From NCBI RefSeq assembly GCF_023101165.1, contig NZ_CP078076.1, positions 1,116,001 to 1,180,000 on the forward strand: a stretch of 64,000 nt of DNA, read 5' to 3'. The position numbers and the translations under genes were made by a program. Positions 1-8,433 of this stretch are shown in pieces (within the stretch, counting starts at the first letter, position 1; the number at the start of each line of letters is the position of its first letter). The stretch is from Microbacterium sufflavum (GTDB lineage: Bacteria > Actinomycetota > Actinomycetes > Actinomycetales > Microbacteriaceae). The notes beneath the pieces were generated by a model. That model was not told where the DNA came from, made no database searches, and was given only the letters and a program-made list of their open reading frames with translations.

Positions 1-144
1 CCAGTGCACCAGTTCCTCCCGCGTCGGGGCGGGACGACCGAAGTGCGTGAGGGCGACGTGCAGCCGACGGAGGATGCCGACCGAGGCGTCGACGATCGTG
101 CCGTCGACGTCCCAGAGCACGCAGGTGTATGGGGAGGGGGCCAT
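1..144 (-). CDS. HAD-family hydrolase, N-terminal part (runs off the window)
   Basis: The first 48 codons of a reverse-strand gene are present and the rest lies before base 1. Residues 11-16 read WDVDGT, the HAD motif I (DxDGT), whose first Asp is the phosphorylated nucleophile and second Asp the general acid. The following residues, including GILRRLHVALTHFG, fit the start of the cap domain of a phosphoglycolate-phosphatase or beta-phosphoglucomutase type enzyme. Substrate cannot be told from this fragment. The ATG at 144 gives motif I at the usual distance from the N-terminus. Confidence 0.8.
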   Translation of the reverse strand, partial: MAPSPYTCVLWDVDGTIVDASVGILRRLHVALTHFGRPAPTREELVHW

Positions 145-306
145 CTCTCCAGCCTATGGGTCCGCGGACGCCTGCCCGGTCCTGCTGCACGGGTGTGCAG
201 TCTCACGCGTGCTCCCCGGATCGCGTGGCCGCGGCGCGAACGGCGGAATGCTGCACCGTAGGGTCGTGACAGCGGCGGGAACGCGAGTGAGACTGGGGAG
301 ATGTTC

Positions 307-753
307 GTGTCGATGGAAGTGATCACCATCCTGGGGTCGACGGTGACGATCATCGTCGCGATGGCAAGCGGCTTCGGCTGGCTCGTCACGCGGATGGATT
401 CGCGGTTTGCGGCATCGGATGCGCGGATGGCTGAGCGGTTCGCGATGGTCGAGGGGCGGTTCTCGGGCATGGAAGAGCGGATGGATGCGCGGTTCGCGGC
501 GTCGGATGCGCGGATGGATGCGCGGTTCGCGATGGTCGAGGGGCGGTTCTCGGGCATGGAAGAGCGGATGGATGCGCGGTTCGCGGCGTCGGATGCGCGG
601 TTCGCGATGGTGGAGGAGCGATTCTCCGGCATGGACGCGCGCTTCGGGGCCCTAGAGGAACGGCTGACGGGGATCGAGCACGAGGTGACCGAGGTCAGGA
701 TCGCGGTCGCCCGGCTGGAAGGGCCACCGCGACGGCTGATCTCCGTGCGCTGA
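307..753 (+). CDS. Small membrane-anchored tandem-repeat coiled-coil protein
   Basis: About 148 residues. The N-terminus is one hydrophobic segment (residues about 4-27), followed by an almost entirely charged helix. The helix is built from a 29-residue unit (motifs RFAMVEGRFSGMEERMDA and RFAASDARMDA) present twice nearly unchanged and once degenerate, then a shorter heptad-like tail ending GIEHEVTEVRIAVARLEG. It looks like a membrane-tethered coiled coil with Met/Phe/Ala core positions. No enzymatic motif is seen and function is unknown. GTG 307 is preferred because GGGGAG (295-300) lies 6 bases upstream; ATG 301 abuts that site and ATG 313 is also possible. Confidence 0.65.
   Translation: MSMEVITILGSTVTIIVAMASGFGWLVTRMDSRFAASDARMAERFAMVEGRFSGMEERMDARFAASDARMDARFAMVEGRFSGMEERMDARFAASDARFAMVEERFSGMDARFGALEERLTGIEHEVTEVRIAVARLEGPPRRLISVR
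435..608 (+). repeat. 87-bp in-frame tandem repeat inside the coiled-coil gene
   Basis: The segment beginning GCGGTTCGCGATGGTCGAGG at 435 restarts at 522, a period of 87 bp or 29 codons. The second copy lacks a 12-bp ATGGATGCGCGG stretch near its end before a third, diverged copy begins around 597. Both the 87-bp unit and the 12-bp difference keep the reading frame, so copy number can change without breaking the gene. Confidence 0.85.
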
Positions 754-768
754 CCGCGGCGAGCGGTG

Positions 769-1464
769 TCAGAACAGCCGGGGGATGCCCGACTCGATGC
801 CCTTCATGTCGTCGTAGTCGAGCACCAGGCAGCGGATGCCGCGGTCTTCGGCGAGCACGCGGGCTTGCGGCTTGATCTCCTGCGCGGCGAAGACGCCCTG
901 CACGGGGGAGAGGTGGGGGTCGCGGCCCAGCAGCTCCAGGTAGCGCGTCAGCTGCTCCACGCCGTCGATGTCGCCCCGGCGCTTGACCTCCACGGCGATC
1001 GCAGCGCCCTCCGCGTCACGCACCAGCAGGTCGACCGGACCGATGGCGGTCGGATACTCCCGGCGCACCAGGGTCGCGCCCTCGGCGATGAGCTCGACCT
1101 GCTCGGCCAGCAGGCGCTGCAGGTCGGCCTCGACGCCGTCCTTCTGCAGCCCGGGGTCGATGCCCAGTTCGTGCTGCGAGTCGTGGATGATCTCGTAGAT
1201 CTGCACGCGCAGCGCATCGCCCGTCTTCTTGTGCGTGACGCGCCACACCTCGACGACGCCGGCGGTCGCCTCCTCCTCGCCCGGGACCTCCGTGGCGAGG
1301 GAGCAGGGCGGGCTCATCCAGTTGAGGGGCTTGTAGCTTCCCCCATCGGAGTGCACGAGCAGGCTCCCGTCGCCCTTGTGCACGAGCAGGCGCGTGGCGA
1401 GCGGGAGATGGGCGTTGAGCCGGCCGGAGTAGTCCACCGAGCAGCGGGCGATGACGAGACGCAC
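769..1464 (-). CDS. nucS: Endonuclease NucS/EndoMS (non-canonical mismatch repair)
   Basis: This 231-residue protein has the normal length and full-length pattern of actinobacterial NucS, which cleaves both strands at mismatches and replaces MutS/MutL in these bacteria. The N-terminal DNA-binding/dimerisation half is followed by a RecB-like nuclease core: GPVDLLVRD (Asp145) and AVEVKRRG (Glu159, Lys161) are the metal and catalytic residues. The protein ends GIPRLF, the kind of C-terminal hydrophobic tail used to bind the beta sliding clamp. It ends 15 bases beyond the convergent repeat-protein gene. Recognition is strong. Confidence 0.95.
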   Translation of the reverse strand: MRLVIARCSVDYSGRLNAHLPLATRLLVHKGDGSLLVHSDGGSYKPLNWMSPPCSLATEVPGEEEATAGVVEVWRVTHKKTGDALRVQIYEIIHDSQHELGIDPGLQKDGVEADLQRLLAEQVELIAEGATLVRREYPTAIGPVDLLVRDAEGAAIAVEVKRRGDIDGVEQLTRYLELLGRDPHLSPVQGVFAAQEIKPQARVLAEDRGIRCLVLDYDDMKGIESGIPRLF

Positions 1465-1504
1465 CCGACGAGCCTACTTCGTCGCCGACGCTGCGCCGAC
1501 CGGC

Positions 1505-2464
1505 TCAGAGGATCGAGCCGAGCGCGTCGAACAGCCCGAGCTCGGTGGCGGCCGACCGCGCGATCAGGAACCCGATGACGCCGATGATCCATGCCGTGTT
1601 CTCGGCGCCCGTGCGCTCCATCCACGCCGCGAAGCGCTCCAGCGGGCGCTGCACGAGCGGCGCCGCCACGAGCCGCAGCACCAGGAGGACGAGGGCGGGC
1701 GCGATCATGAGCGCGCAATAGCCGACCAGCGCGAGCACGCGGAACGGGGTGTCGACACCCGCGTCGGCGAGCATCGCCATGGCCACGAGGTAGGGGAGCA
1801 TCGTGGCGACCTCGACGAGCCCCGCGGCGATCGCGACCGCCATCACCGCGAACCCTCGCGTGCGCGGGTCGAGCAGGCGTTCGCGCCACCGCAGGAGGCG
1901 TCCAGGGCGTGGGCGTGCGTGCCCCGTGGTCGCGGACTCGGGGCGTTCGAGAGCGGAACCCGTGGCGGCGACGGGCGAATCGGACGACGCGCCAATCCAT
2001 CGCGGTTCGGGCTCCGGGTCGGAGGCGGCCGCTCGAAACAGCGGGGCCGGGTCGGGTGTCGCCGCGGAGGCGCGACCGGAGGCGGACGGCCTCCCGGTCC
2101 ACGGCGACACCCGCGGCGGCTGCCGCTCCCCATCGCCGACCGCTGCGGGCTTCGAGGTGGGCATCGCGAACGCGGTGATCAGCAGCGCGACGCCCACCAG
2201 CAGCCGCGTGATCATCCCCGCCGGGGACGCGAGGAAGTCGGAGGCGACGTCCGCCAGGTTCACCAGTCCCCACAGGAACAGGAGCCCGACCGCCAGGTAA
2301 AACCCCGCGATCGTCACCAGATACAGCACGATGCGACCGGCTCGCACGCGCCCCGGGTGCAGCAGCAGGAAGACGGGGATCAGCAGGGTGCCCACGCTGA
2401 GCCCGTCGATGAGCGCCAGCACCGCGAGCGACAGGGGGAGGGGGAGTCCGCCGAAGAGTTCCAT
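1505..2464 (-). CDS. GAP-family (SfLAP-like) integral membrane protein
   Basis: About 319 residues. Three hydrophobic helices (roughly 8-35, 45-70, 83-102) are followed by a Pro/Ser/Arg-rich cytoplasmic insert (about 103-190), then three more helices. The pattern resembles the GAP / sulfolipid-1-addressing protein family of actinobacteria, distantly LysE-like, linked to peptidoglycolipid or small-molecule export. The ATG at 2464 gives MELFGGLPLPLSLAVLALID, a normal family start. Divergent from the two-component system with 115 bp between them, so it may be a target of that system (inference). Substrate unknown. Confidence 0.7.
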   Translation of the reverse strand: MELFGGLPLPLSLAVLALIDGLSVGTLLIPVFLLLHPGRVRAGRIVLYLVTIAGFYLAVGLLFLWGLVNLADVASDFLASPAGMITRLLVGVALLITAFAMPTSKPAAVGDGERQPPRVSPWTGRPSASGRASAATPDPAPLFRAAASDPEPEPRWIGASSDSPVAATGSALERPESATTGHARPRPGRLLRWRERLLDPRTRGFAVMAVAIAAGLVEVATMLPYLVAMAMLADAGVDTPFRVLALVGYCALMIAPALVLLVLRLVAAPLVQRPLERFAAWMERTGAENTAWIIGVIGFLIARSAATELGLFDALGSIL

Positions 2465-2579
2465 GCCTCCACCGTCGCGGCCGGCGCGGCCGGGCGGATC
2501 GGGCGAAAGTACCGTCTGCCGCACGACCCTCATCCCTTCGTCGGATGCGACCCCGCGGTCACCGTGGTTGCATGAGGTC

Positions 2580-3784
2580 ATGCACGAACCGGGAGAGGGC
2601 GGTCTCGGCGCCTGGTATCGGCGCCACCGCTGGTGGGCGGATCCGCTCGGTGCACTGGTGCTCTCCGTGGTCATGGCCGCCTTCGGCTTCCACGGGCTCT
2701 GGGGCCCGTTCTCGCTGCTGTCGGACGACGTGTCGCCGTGGTGGGCGCTGGTACTCGCGGTTCCGGCGTGCGTGCTCTCGCTCGGCAAGGCACGACGGCC
2801 GTGGACGGTGCTGGTGCTGGTGGCGGTGCTGTTCCTCGCCGATCTGCTCACCGTGGGGGGCGTCGGCACCCTGGTCGTGCTGCTGGACGTGCTGTGGATG
2901 GCGGCGTTCCGCGCCGGACCGCGTGGCCGCCGCGTGCTCCTGATCTCTCTGGGCACGGCGACCGCGGCGCTGTTCTTCGCCGCACTGCTGTTCGCCGACG
3001 TCGACGTGCCGGTGGCCGTGCTGTTCGGCGTGCAGTTCGGGGCCATCTTCGGAACCGACTACTGGTGGGCGGTCGCGGTCTCGCAGGCGCACGAGCTGGC
3101 GGAGCTGCACCGTCAACGCGCCGAGGACGCCGCCGCCGCCGCGGAACGCGACCGCACCGAGGCAGTGCAGCGGGAGCGGGAGGCCATGGCGCGCGAGCTG
3201 CACGACGTGGTGGCCGGGCACGTGCTGGCGATGGCGATCCGGGCCGAGGCGGCGCTCGCGACGCGTCCGGACCGCTCCGACGACCGGGCGGCGCTGCGGG
3301 CCGTGCGCGACGCGGGCCTCGACGCGCACGGTGCCCTGCGGTCGATGATCTCGGTGCTGCGCCGCGGCGGCGGCCCGCTCATGCCCACGCCGAGCTGGGC
3401 CGACCTCGACGGCATCGTGCAGGAGGCGCGGCGGTCGGGGCTGACGGTCCGCCTCGACGCGGCGGAGCTCGGCGACCTCGGCGATCTCGGCGGGGGCGGC
3501 GAGCAGGCGGTCGTGCGGGTGGTGCGGGAGGCGCTCGGCAACTGCGTGCGGCACGCGCGGGGTGCGCAGGTCGAGGTGCGGATCGCACGCTCCGGCGACG
3601 AGACGCTGGTGCGGGTGCGGTCGCTCGGCGGGACGGCAGCGGTCGCCCCGATGCGACACGACAGCGAGGGGTGGGGGTTGCAGATGCTGCGGGAGCGGGT
3701 GGTGGCGCTGGGGGGCGCGTTCCAGGCGGGACCCGACGGCGACGGCTGGACCGTGGAGGCGCGGCTGCCGGCGGGAGCGCGGTC

Positions 3785-3788
<4 letters not shown>
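2580..3788 (+). CDS. Two-component sensor histidine kinase (HisKA_3/NarX-type)
   Basis: About 402 residues. The N-terminal half holds five or six hydrophobic helices (about 22-165) forming a membrane sensor with little extracellular sequence. An Ala/Glu-rich linker leads to the HisKA_3 dimerisation helix with phospho-acceptor His208 in ARELHDVVAGHVLAM. The ATPase part has EALGNCVRHA (N box) and GWGLQMLRERV (G box). ATG 2580 is the first start that puts no charged non-family sequence before the membrane region. The stop overlaps the GTG of the response regulator (GTGA), so both are translated together. Signal unknown. Confidence 0.9.
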
Positions 3789-4432
<644 letters not shown>

Positions 4433-4435
4433 GCC

Positions 4436-5674
4436 TCAGCTCCGGGCGGCGGTCGTGGCGGGGGTCTTCTCGTCGTCGCGCAACGGGCGGGCTGCCCCGG
4501 AGAACAGCCCGGAGACCACGACCAGCGCGACCAGGATGAACAGCGTGTTGAGCAGGCCGATGTGCTCGCTGATCACGCCGAGCACGGGCGGGCCGCCGAG
4601 GAACGCGACGTAGCCGATCGTGGCTGCGGCGCTCACGCGGGCGGCGGCCTTGGCCGGGTCGTCGGCCGCGGCCGACATTCCGAGCGGGAACCCGAGCGAG
4701 GCGCCGACACCCCAGAGCGCGGCGCCGAGCAGCACGAGCGGCAGCGTCGGCGCGAGGATGAACAGCAGGATGCCGCTGGCGGCCGTCGCGGCGAGGATGC
4801 GCAGCACCAGCACCCGGCCGAAGCGGTCGACCAGGGGGCTGCCGAACAGGCGCACGACGGTCATGCCGGTCGAGAACACGGCGAGGGCGACGGCACCGGA
4901 ACCCTCGGCGAGACCGTGGCCCTGCTCGGTGCCGAGGGCGATCCAGTCGTTCGCGCCGCCCTCGGCGAACGACATGCCGAGCATGACGGTTCCGAGCAGG
5001 TAGGTGCGCGGTTCGCGCCACGCCTCCAGCGCGGTGTGCAGGCGCTGGCGGAACGGCGGCTTCTCGTGCTCCTCCGGGTCGAGGGCCGCCTCTCGCACCG
5101 GCACCTGGAAGAAGCAGATCACCGCGATCACGGCGATCAAGACCCCGACGGAGATCGCGTGCGTGCCGACGTCGATGCGAAGGTGCGCCGCGAGCGCACC
5201 GATACCGGCGCCCAGGACGGTGCCGAAGCTGAAGAACGCGTGGAAGACGGGAAGGATCGTGCGGCCCATCTGCTGTTCGATCGCGGTGGCCTCGACGTTC
5301 ATCATCACGTCGACGCAGCCGTTGCCGAAGCCGAACAGCACCATGCCGACCAGCACCAGGGGGACCGAGGCGAACACGGTGGCTCCGAGTCCGACGAGCG
5401 CGATGCCGGTGGCGAACGTGAGCATCGACAGGAGCATGCCGCGACGCGCACCCGTACGCGCCATGACCGCGGGGCTCGTGGAGATGCCGAGGATGGAGGC
5501 GATTCCCATGCCGAGCAGGATCAGTCCGACCTGCGCGTTGTCGAGACCGAGGGCCTCCTTGATACCCGGCACGCGCGATGCCCAGGTCGCGATCGAGAGG
5601 CCGCTGGCGAGGAAGATGGCGAAGATCGCGGTGCGCCAGCGCACGAACTGCGAGCGGGTGAGGGCGGTGTCCAT
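4436..5674 (-). CDS. MFS transporter (YbjJ/fucose-permease-like)
   Basis: A 412-residue major facilitator protein with twelve hydrophobic segments. The early region WASRVPGIKEALGLDNAQVG and the later GFGNGCVDVMMNVEATAIEQ match the YbjJ/FucP-like subgroup of MFS carriers rather than the multidrug DHA1/DHA2 groups. It is transcribed divergently from a LacI-family regulator across 62 bp containing a perfect 14-bp palindrome, so LacI-type control by the neighbour is likely. Substrate is probably a sugar or related small molecule (inference). Confidence 0.85.
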   Translation of the reverse strand: MDTALTRSQFVRWRTAIFAIFLASGLSIATWASRVPGIKEALGLDNAQVGLILLGMGIASILGISTSPAVMARTGARRGMLLSMLTFATGIALVGLGATVFASVPLVLVGMVLFGFGNGCVDVMMNVEATAIEQQMGRTILPVFHAFFSFGTVLGAGIGALAAHLRIDVGTHAISVGVLIAVIAVICFFQVPVREAALDPEEHEKPPFRQRLHTALEAWREPRTYLLGTVMLGMSFAEGGANDWIALGTEQGHGLAEGSGAVALAVFSTGMTVVRLFGSPLVDRFGRVLVLRILAATAASGILLFILAPTLPLVLLGAALWGVGASLGFPLGMSAAADDPAKAAARVSAAATIGYVAFLGGPPVLGVISEHIGLLNTLFILVALVVVSGLFSGAARPLRDDEKTPATTAARS

Positions 5675-5689
5675 GACCCACAGCCTATA

Positions 5690-5703
5690 TCGAATCGATT
5701 CGA
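5690..5703. promoter_or_regulatory. Palindromic operator between the MFS gene and LacI-type regulator
   Basis: TCGAATCGATTCGA is a perfect 14-bp palindrome with a central CG-type symmetry of the kind LacI-family helices bind. It sits 16 bp before the MFS start and 34 bp before the regulator start, so one dimer could control both divergent genes. Confidence 0.7.
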
Positions 5704-5736
5704 CGCCGGAGTGCAGATCCCGGCTATCCTCGGAGT

Positions 5737-6801
5737 ATGACCAGCAGGGAGACCCCGCGCCGACCCACGATCGCGGATGTCGCGCGCGAGGCGGGGGTCG
5801 CGACCTCCACCGCGTCCGTGGTCTTCAGCGGCAAGGCCAAGGTCGCCCCCGCCACGCGCGACCGCGTTCTCGCCGCGGCGACCGAGCTCGGCTACACCGG
5901 ACCCGACCCCCGCGCCGCCTCGCTCCGTCGCGGCCGCAGCGGCATCGTCGCGGTCGTGCTGGAGGGCCACCTGCGGGCCGCGTTCCTCGACCCGGTGACG
6001 ACCGCGATGATGGACGGTCTCACCGATGGACTCGCCGACCTCAGCGCCGGGATCCTGCTGATGCGCGACGAGCCGGGCGAGGACGGGTCCGCGATCGCGA
6101 GCGCCCCGGTCGACGCGGTCGTGCTGATCGGGTGCTCCGGGCGCACGCGGGCCTCACTCGAGATCGTGCGGGGGCGCGGCCTCCCCGTGGTGGTGATCGA
6201 GGGCGACGCCGGGCTCGACGTGCCGCGCATCACGCTCGACAACGTGGCCGCCTCCGCCGACGTCGCCCGGCACGTCCGCGACCTCGGGCACCGCGACGTC
6301 GCACTGGTCACGCTCGCGCTCGACGCCGACCGCGAGCGTACCCTCATCACGCCGGAGCGACTCGCCACCGCGACCGTCGACGTCACGGTCGACCGGCTCC
6401 GGGGCATGCGCGAGATCTTCCCCGACGCCCCGGCGATCTCGGCGTCGGGCAGCCTGATCGACGAGGGCATCCTGGTGGGCCGCATGCTGCTGTCCGACCC
6501 GGAGAAGCGTCCGACGGCCGTGCTCGCGCAGAGCGACCTGCTCGCGGTCGGCGTGATCCGCGCGGCGGAGGAGCTCGGGCTGCGCGTGCCGGAGGACCTG
6601 TCGGTGGCGGGGTTCGACGGCATCGCGCTGGACGGCCTGGGCGACCTCACGCTCACCACAAGCGTGCAGCCCGCGGTCGAGAAGGGTCGCGCGGCGGGGG
6701 AGCAGGTGGCGCGCATGCTCCGCGGGGAGCCGGGCGAGACGCAGGACCTCTCGTGCCGCTTCCGCGCGGGCACCACGACCGCGCCGCCCCCCGCGCGCTG
6801 A
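5737..6801 (+). CDS. LacI-family transcriptional regulator
   Basis: A 354-residue protein. The N-terminal LacI helix-turn-helix (residues about 10-55) includes TIADVAREAGVATSTASVVF and the hinge helix DPRAASLRRGRSG. The rest is a periplasmic-binding-protein-like effector domain, with the conserved late segment LSVAGFDGIALDGLGDLTLTT. It probably represses the divergent MFS transporter and itself through the palindrome at 5690. The effector is not evident. It ends 11 bp before the convergent membrane-protein gene. Confidence 0.93.
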   Translation: MTSRETPRRPTIADVAREAGVATSTASVVFSGKAKVAPATRDRVLAAATELGYTGPDPRAASLRRGRSGIVAVVLEGHLRAAFLDPVTTAMMDGLTDGLADLSAGILLMRDEPGEDGSAIASAPVDAVVLIGCSGRTRASLEIVRGRGLPVVVIEGDAGLDVPRITLDNVAASADVARHVRDLGHRDVALVTLALDADRERTLITPERLATATVDVTVDRLRGMREIFPDAPAISASGSLIDEGILVGRMLLSDPEKRPTAVLAQSDLLAVGVIRAAEELGLRVPEDLSVAGFDGIALDGLGDLTLTTSVQPAVEKGRAAGEQVARMLRGEPGETQDLSCRFRAGTTTAPPPAR

Positions 6802-6812
6802 GCCGCCTGCCC

Positions 6813-8315
6813 TCAGGAGTGCGCGGGACCGAGGCGCAGCGCCGTCTCGCCGAAGTCCAGGATGCGGTACCGCCCGCACTCGATCGTCGCCACCGGTTCG
6901 ACCCCGGCGGGCAGCTGCCACGGCACGGTCTGCGCGTCCTCCACCAGGAACGACACCTCGCCCACCGCGAAGTCCCGCCGGTCGACCAGCCAGGCGTAGC
7001 CGTTCAGCGCGTGGTCGACCTGCACCAGGCGTGACGGGTCGTCGAGGTGCAGCTTGGGCAGCCGCACGGTCCAGAACTGCCCGGCACCCGTGCGCCCCGA
7101 TGCGTCGACCCAGTCGGTGACGCACGTCAGGTCGGCGTCGGGTGCCTGCGCGGCGGCCGCCAGTCGCGGCACGCTCAGTCCGGCGGCGAGGAACAGCAGG
7201 GCACCCAGCGCCGCGACCGCACCGCGCACGAGCCGGGACGACGGCAGCACGGCGCGCGGATCGGCGACCAGGGCCAGGACCGGCGCGAACGCCAGCGGCT
7301 GGAGGTATCGCGCGGCCTGGGTGCCGAGCGCCACCGCCCCGAGCAGCACCAGGGCGGGAGCAACCCACGCGACCGCGGCGACGAGCCGCACGCCGGGCGC
7401 CGATGCCCGCCGCATGCGCACCACCGCGAGGGCGAGGAGGGCGGCGGCCACGACCAGCGCGAGCACCCCCGGCGGCGTCGAGAGCCGGGCCGCGAACAGC
7501 CCGGCGTACAGCTCGAGCGACTCCCGCCAGCGCCACGGCTGCACGTAGCCGGCGCCCGTGTTCGCGATCCATGCCGAGAACGGAATGCGACAGAGGAAGC
7601 CGAGCAGCGTGCCGCCGAGCAGGGCAGCGCCGAGCAGCAGCGCGGGCCGCCGGCTCCGGACGGAGAACCCGAGCACGACCAGCACGGCCAGCAGCGGCAC
7701 CGTGGCCCAGGCCGCGAACAGCGGATTGGTCAGCGTGGACACGGCGGCCGTCGCGCCGAGCGCCCAGAGCAGCACGACCCCGCCGCCCGGGCGGTCGAGG
7801 AAGCGGCGGGCCAGACCGACCGCGGCGACCGCTCCGATCGTGGTCGCGGCGTAGTAGGTGGTCGTGAGCGAGAGCGACGCGAGCTCGAGGGCATCGCGCG
7901 ACGGCGACACCTCGGTGAACACGAGAAGCGCGAACACCCCGAGCGCCGCGAGCGACCACGCGACCGGGGCGGCACCCGCGCGGCGACGACCGGCGACGAG
8001 CCGCGCCACGCCGTAGAACCCGAGCAGGTTGACCACCGCGTTCACCGCGAGCAGGCCATCGACGTCGAGCGGCAGCAGCGCGCCGAGGGCGACGTGCACG
8101 GCGGACTCCGGAAGGAACAGCACGCTCGACAGCGCCCACTCGCCGACCCCGCCGCCGTCGAGGACCGCGCGCGAGATCAGTCCCACGACCAGGGAATCCC
8201 CGTCACGGAAGAGCAGCGAGGAGCGGGGCGATGCGGCGAGCTGACCCGCCGCGACGAGGGCGATCGCGAGGGCCGTGAGCCACCCCGCCAGCTCCCTCCG
8301 TGCGCCCCCGTGCAT
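6813..8315 (-). CDS. Polytopic membrane protein of unknown function
   Basis: About 500 residues with roughly ten hydrophobic helices, then a C-terminal soluble domain of about 120 residues (from about 380) with two Cys (LTCVTDWVD and VATIECGRYRIL) that could form a disulfide outside the cell. The overall plan resembles GT-C-type membrane glycosyltransferases or O-antigen-ligase-like proteins, but no diagnostic DD/DE loop was confirmed, so no reaction is assigned. ATG 8315 is the first start that leads directly into helix 1. Divergent from the mrp operon. Confidence 0.7.
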   Translation of the reverse strand: MHGGARRELAGWLTALAIALVAAGQLAASPRSSLLFRDGDSLVVGLISRAVLDGGGVGEWALSSVLFLPESAVHVALGALLPLDVDGLLAVNAVVNLLGFYGVARLVAGRRRAGAAPVAWSLAALGVFALLVFTEVSPSRDALELASLSLTTTYYAATTIGAVAAVGLARRFLDRPGGGVVLLWALGATAAVSTLTNPLFAAWATVPLLAVLVVLGFSVRSRRPALLLGAALLGGTLLGFLCRIPFSAWIANTGAGYVQPWRWRESLELYAGLFAARLSTPPGVLALVVAAALLALAVVRMRRASAPGVRLVAAVAWVAPALVLLGAVALGTQAARYLQPLAFAPVLALVADPRAVLPSSRLVRGAVAALGALLFLAAGLSVPRLAAAAQAPDADLTCVTDWVDASGRTGAGQFWTVRLPKLHLDDPSRLVQVDHALNGYAWLVDRRDFAVGEVSFLVEDAQTVPWQLPAGVEPVATIECGRYRILDFGETALRLGPAHS

Positions 8316-8371
8316 GCGAACACTCTGGCACGTCGCGCAGACCCGCGAACCGCCCGGCCCCATCATCCCGG

Positions 8372-8425
8372 TAAACTGGACGGACACCGCCCGCCTGAGC
8401 CGCAAGGCCGACGAGCCCCGAGGAG
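8372..8425 (+). promoter_or_regulatory. mrp operon leader: candidate -10 and Shine-Dalgarno
   Basis: TAAACT at 8372-8377 is a plausible -10 box. GAGGAG at 8420-8425 lies 8 bases before ATG 8434 and fixes the start of mrpA downstream of the longer open frame. No convincing -35 box was found. Confidence 0.4.
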
Positions 8426-8433
8426 CCGCGTAT

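Noticed and set aside
1505..3046. A longer version of the GAP-family gene reaching to 3046
   Set aside because: The extra 190 residues run antisense through the histidine-kinase membrane region and are low-complexity; the membrane protein clearly begins at ATG 2464.
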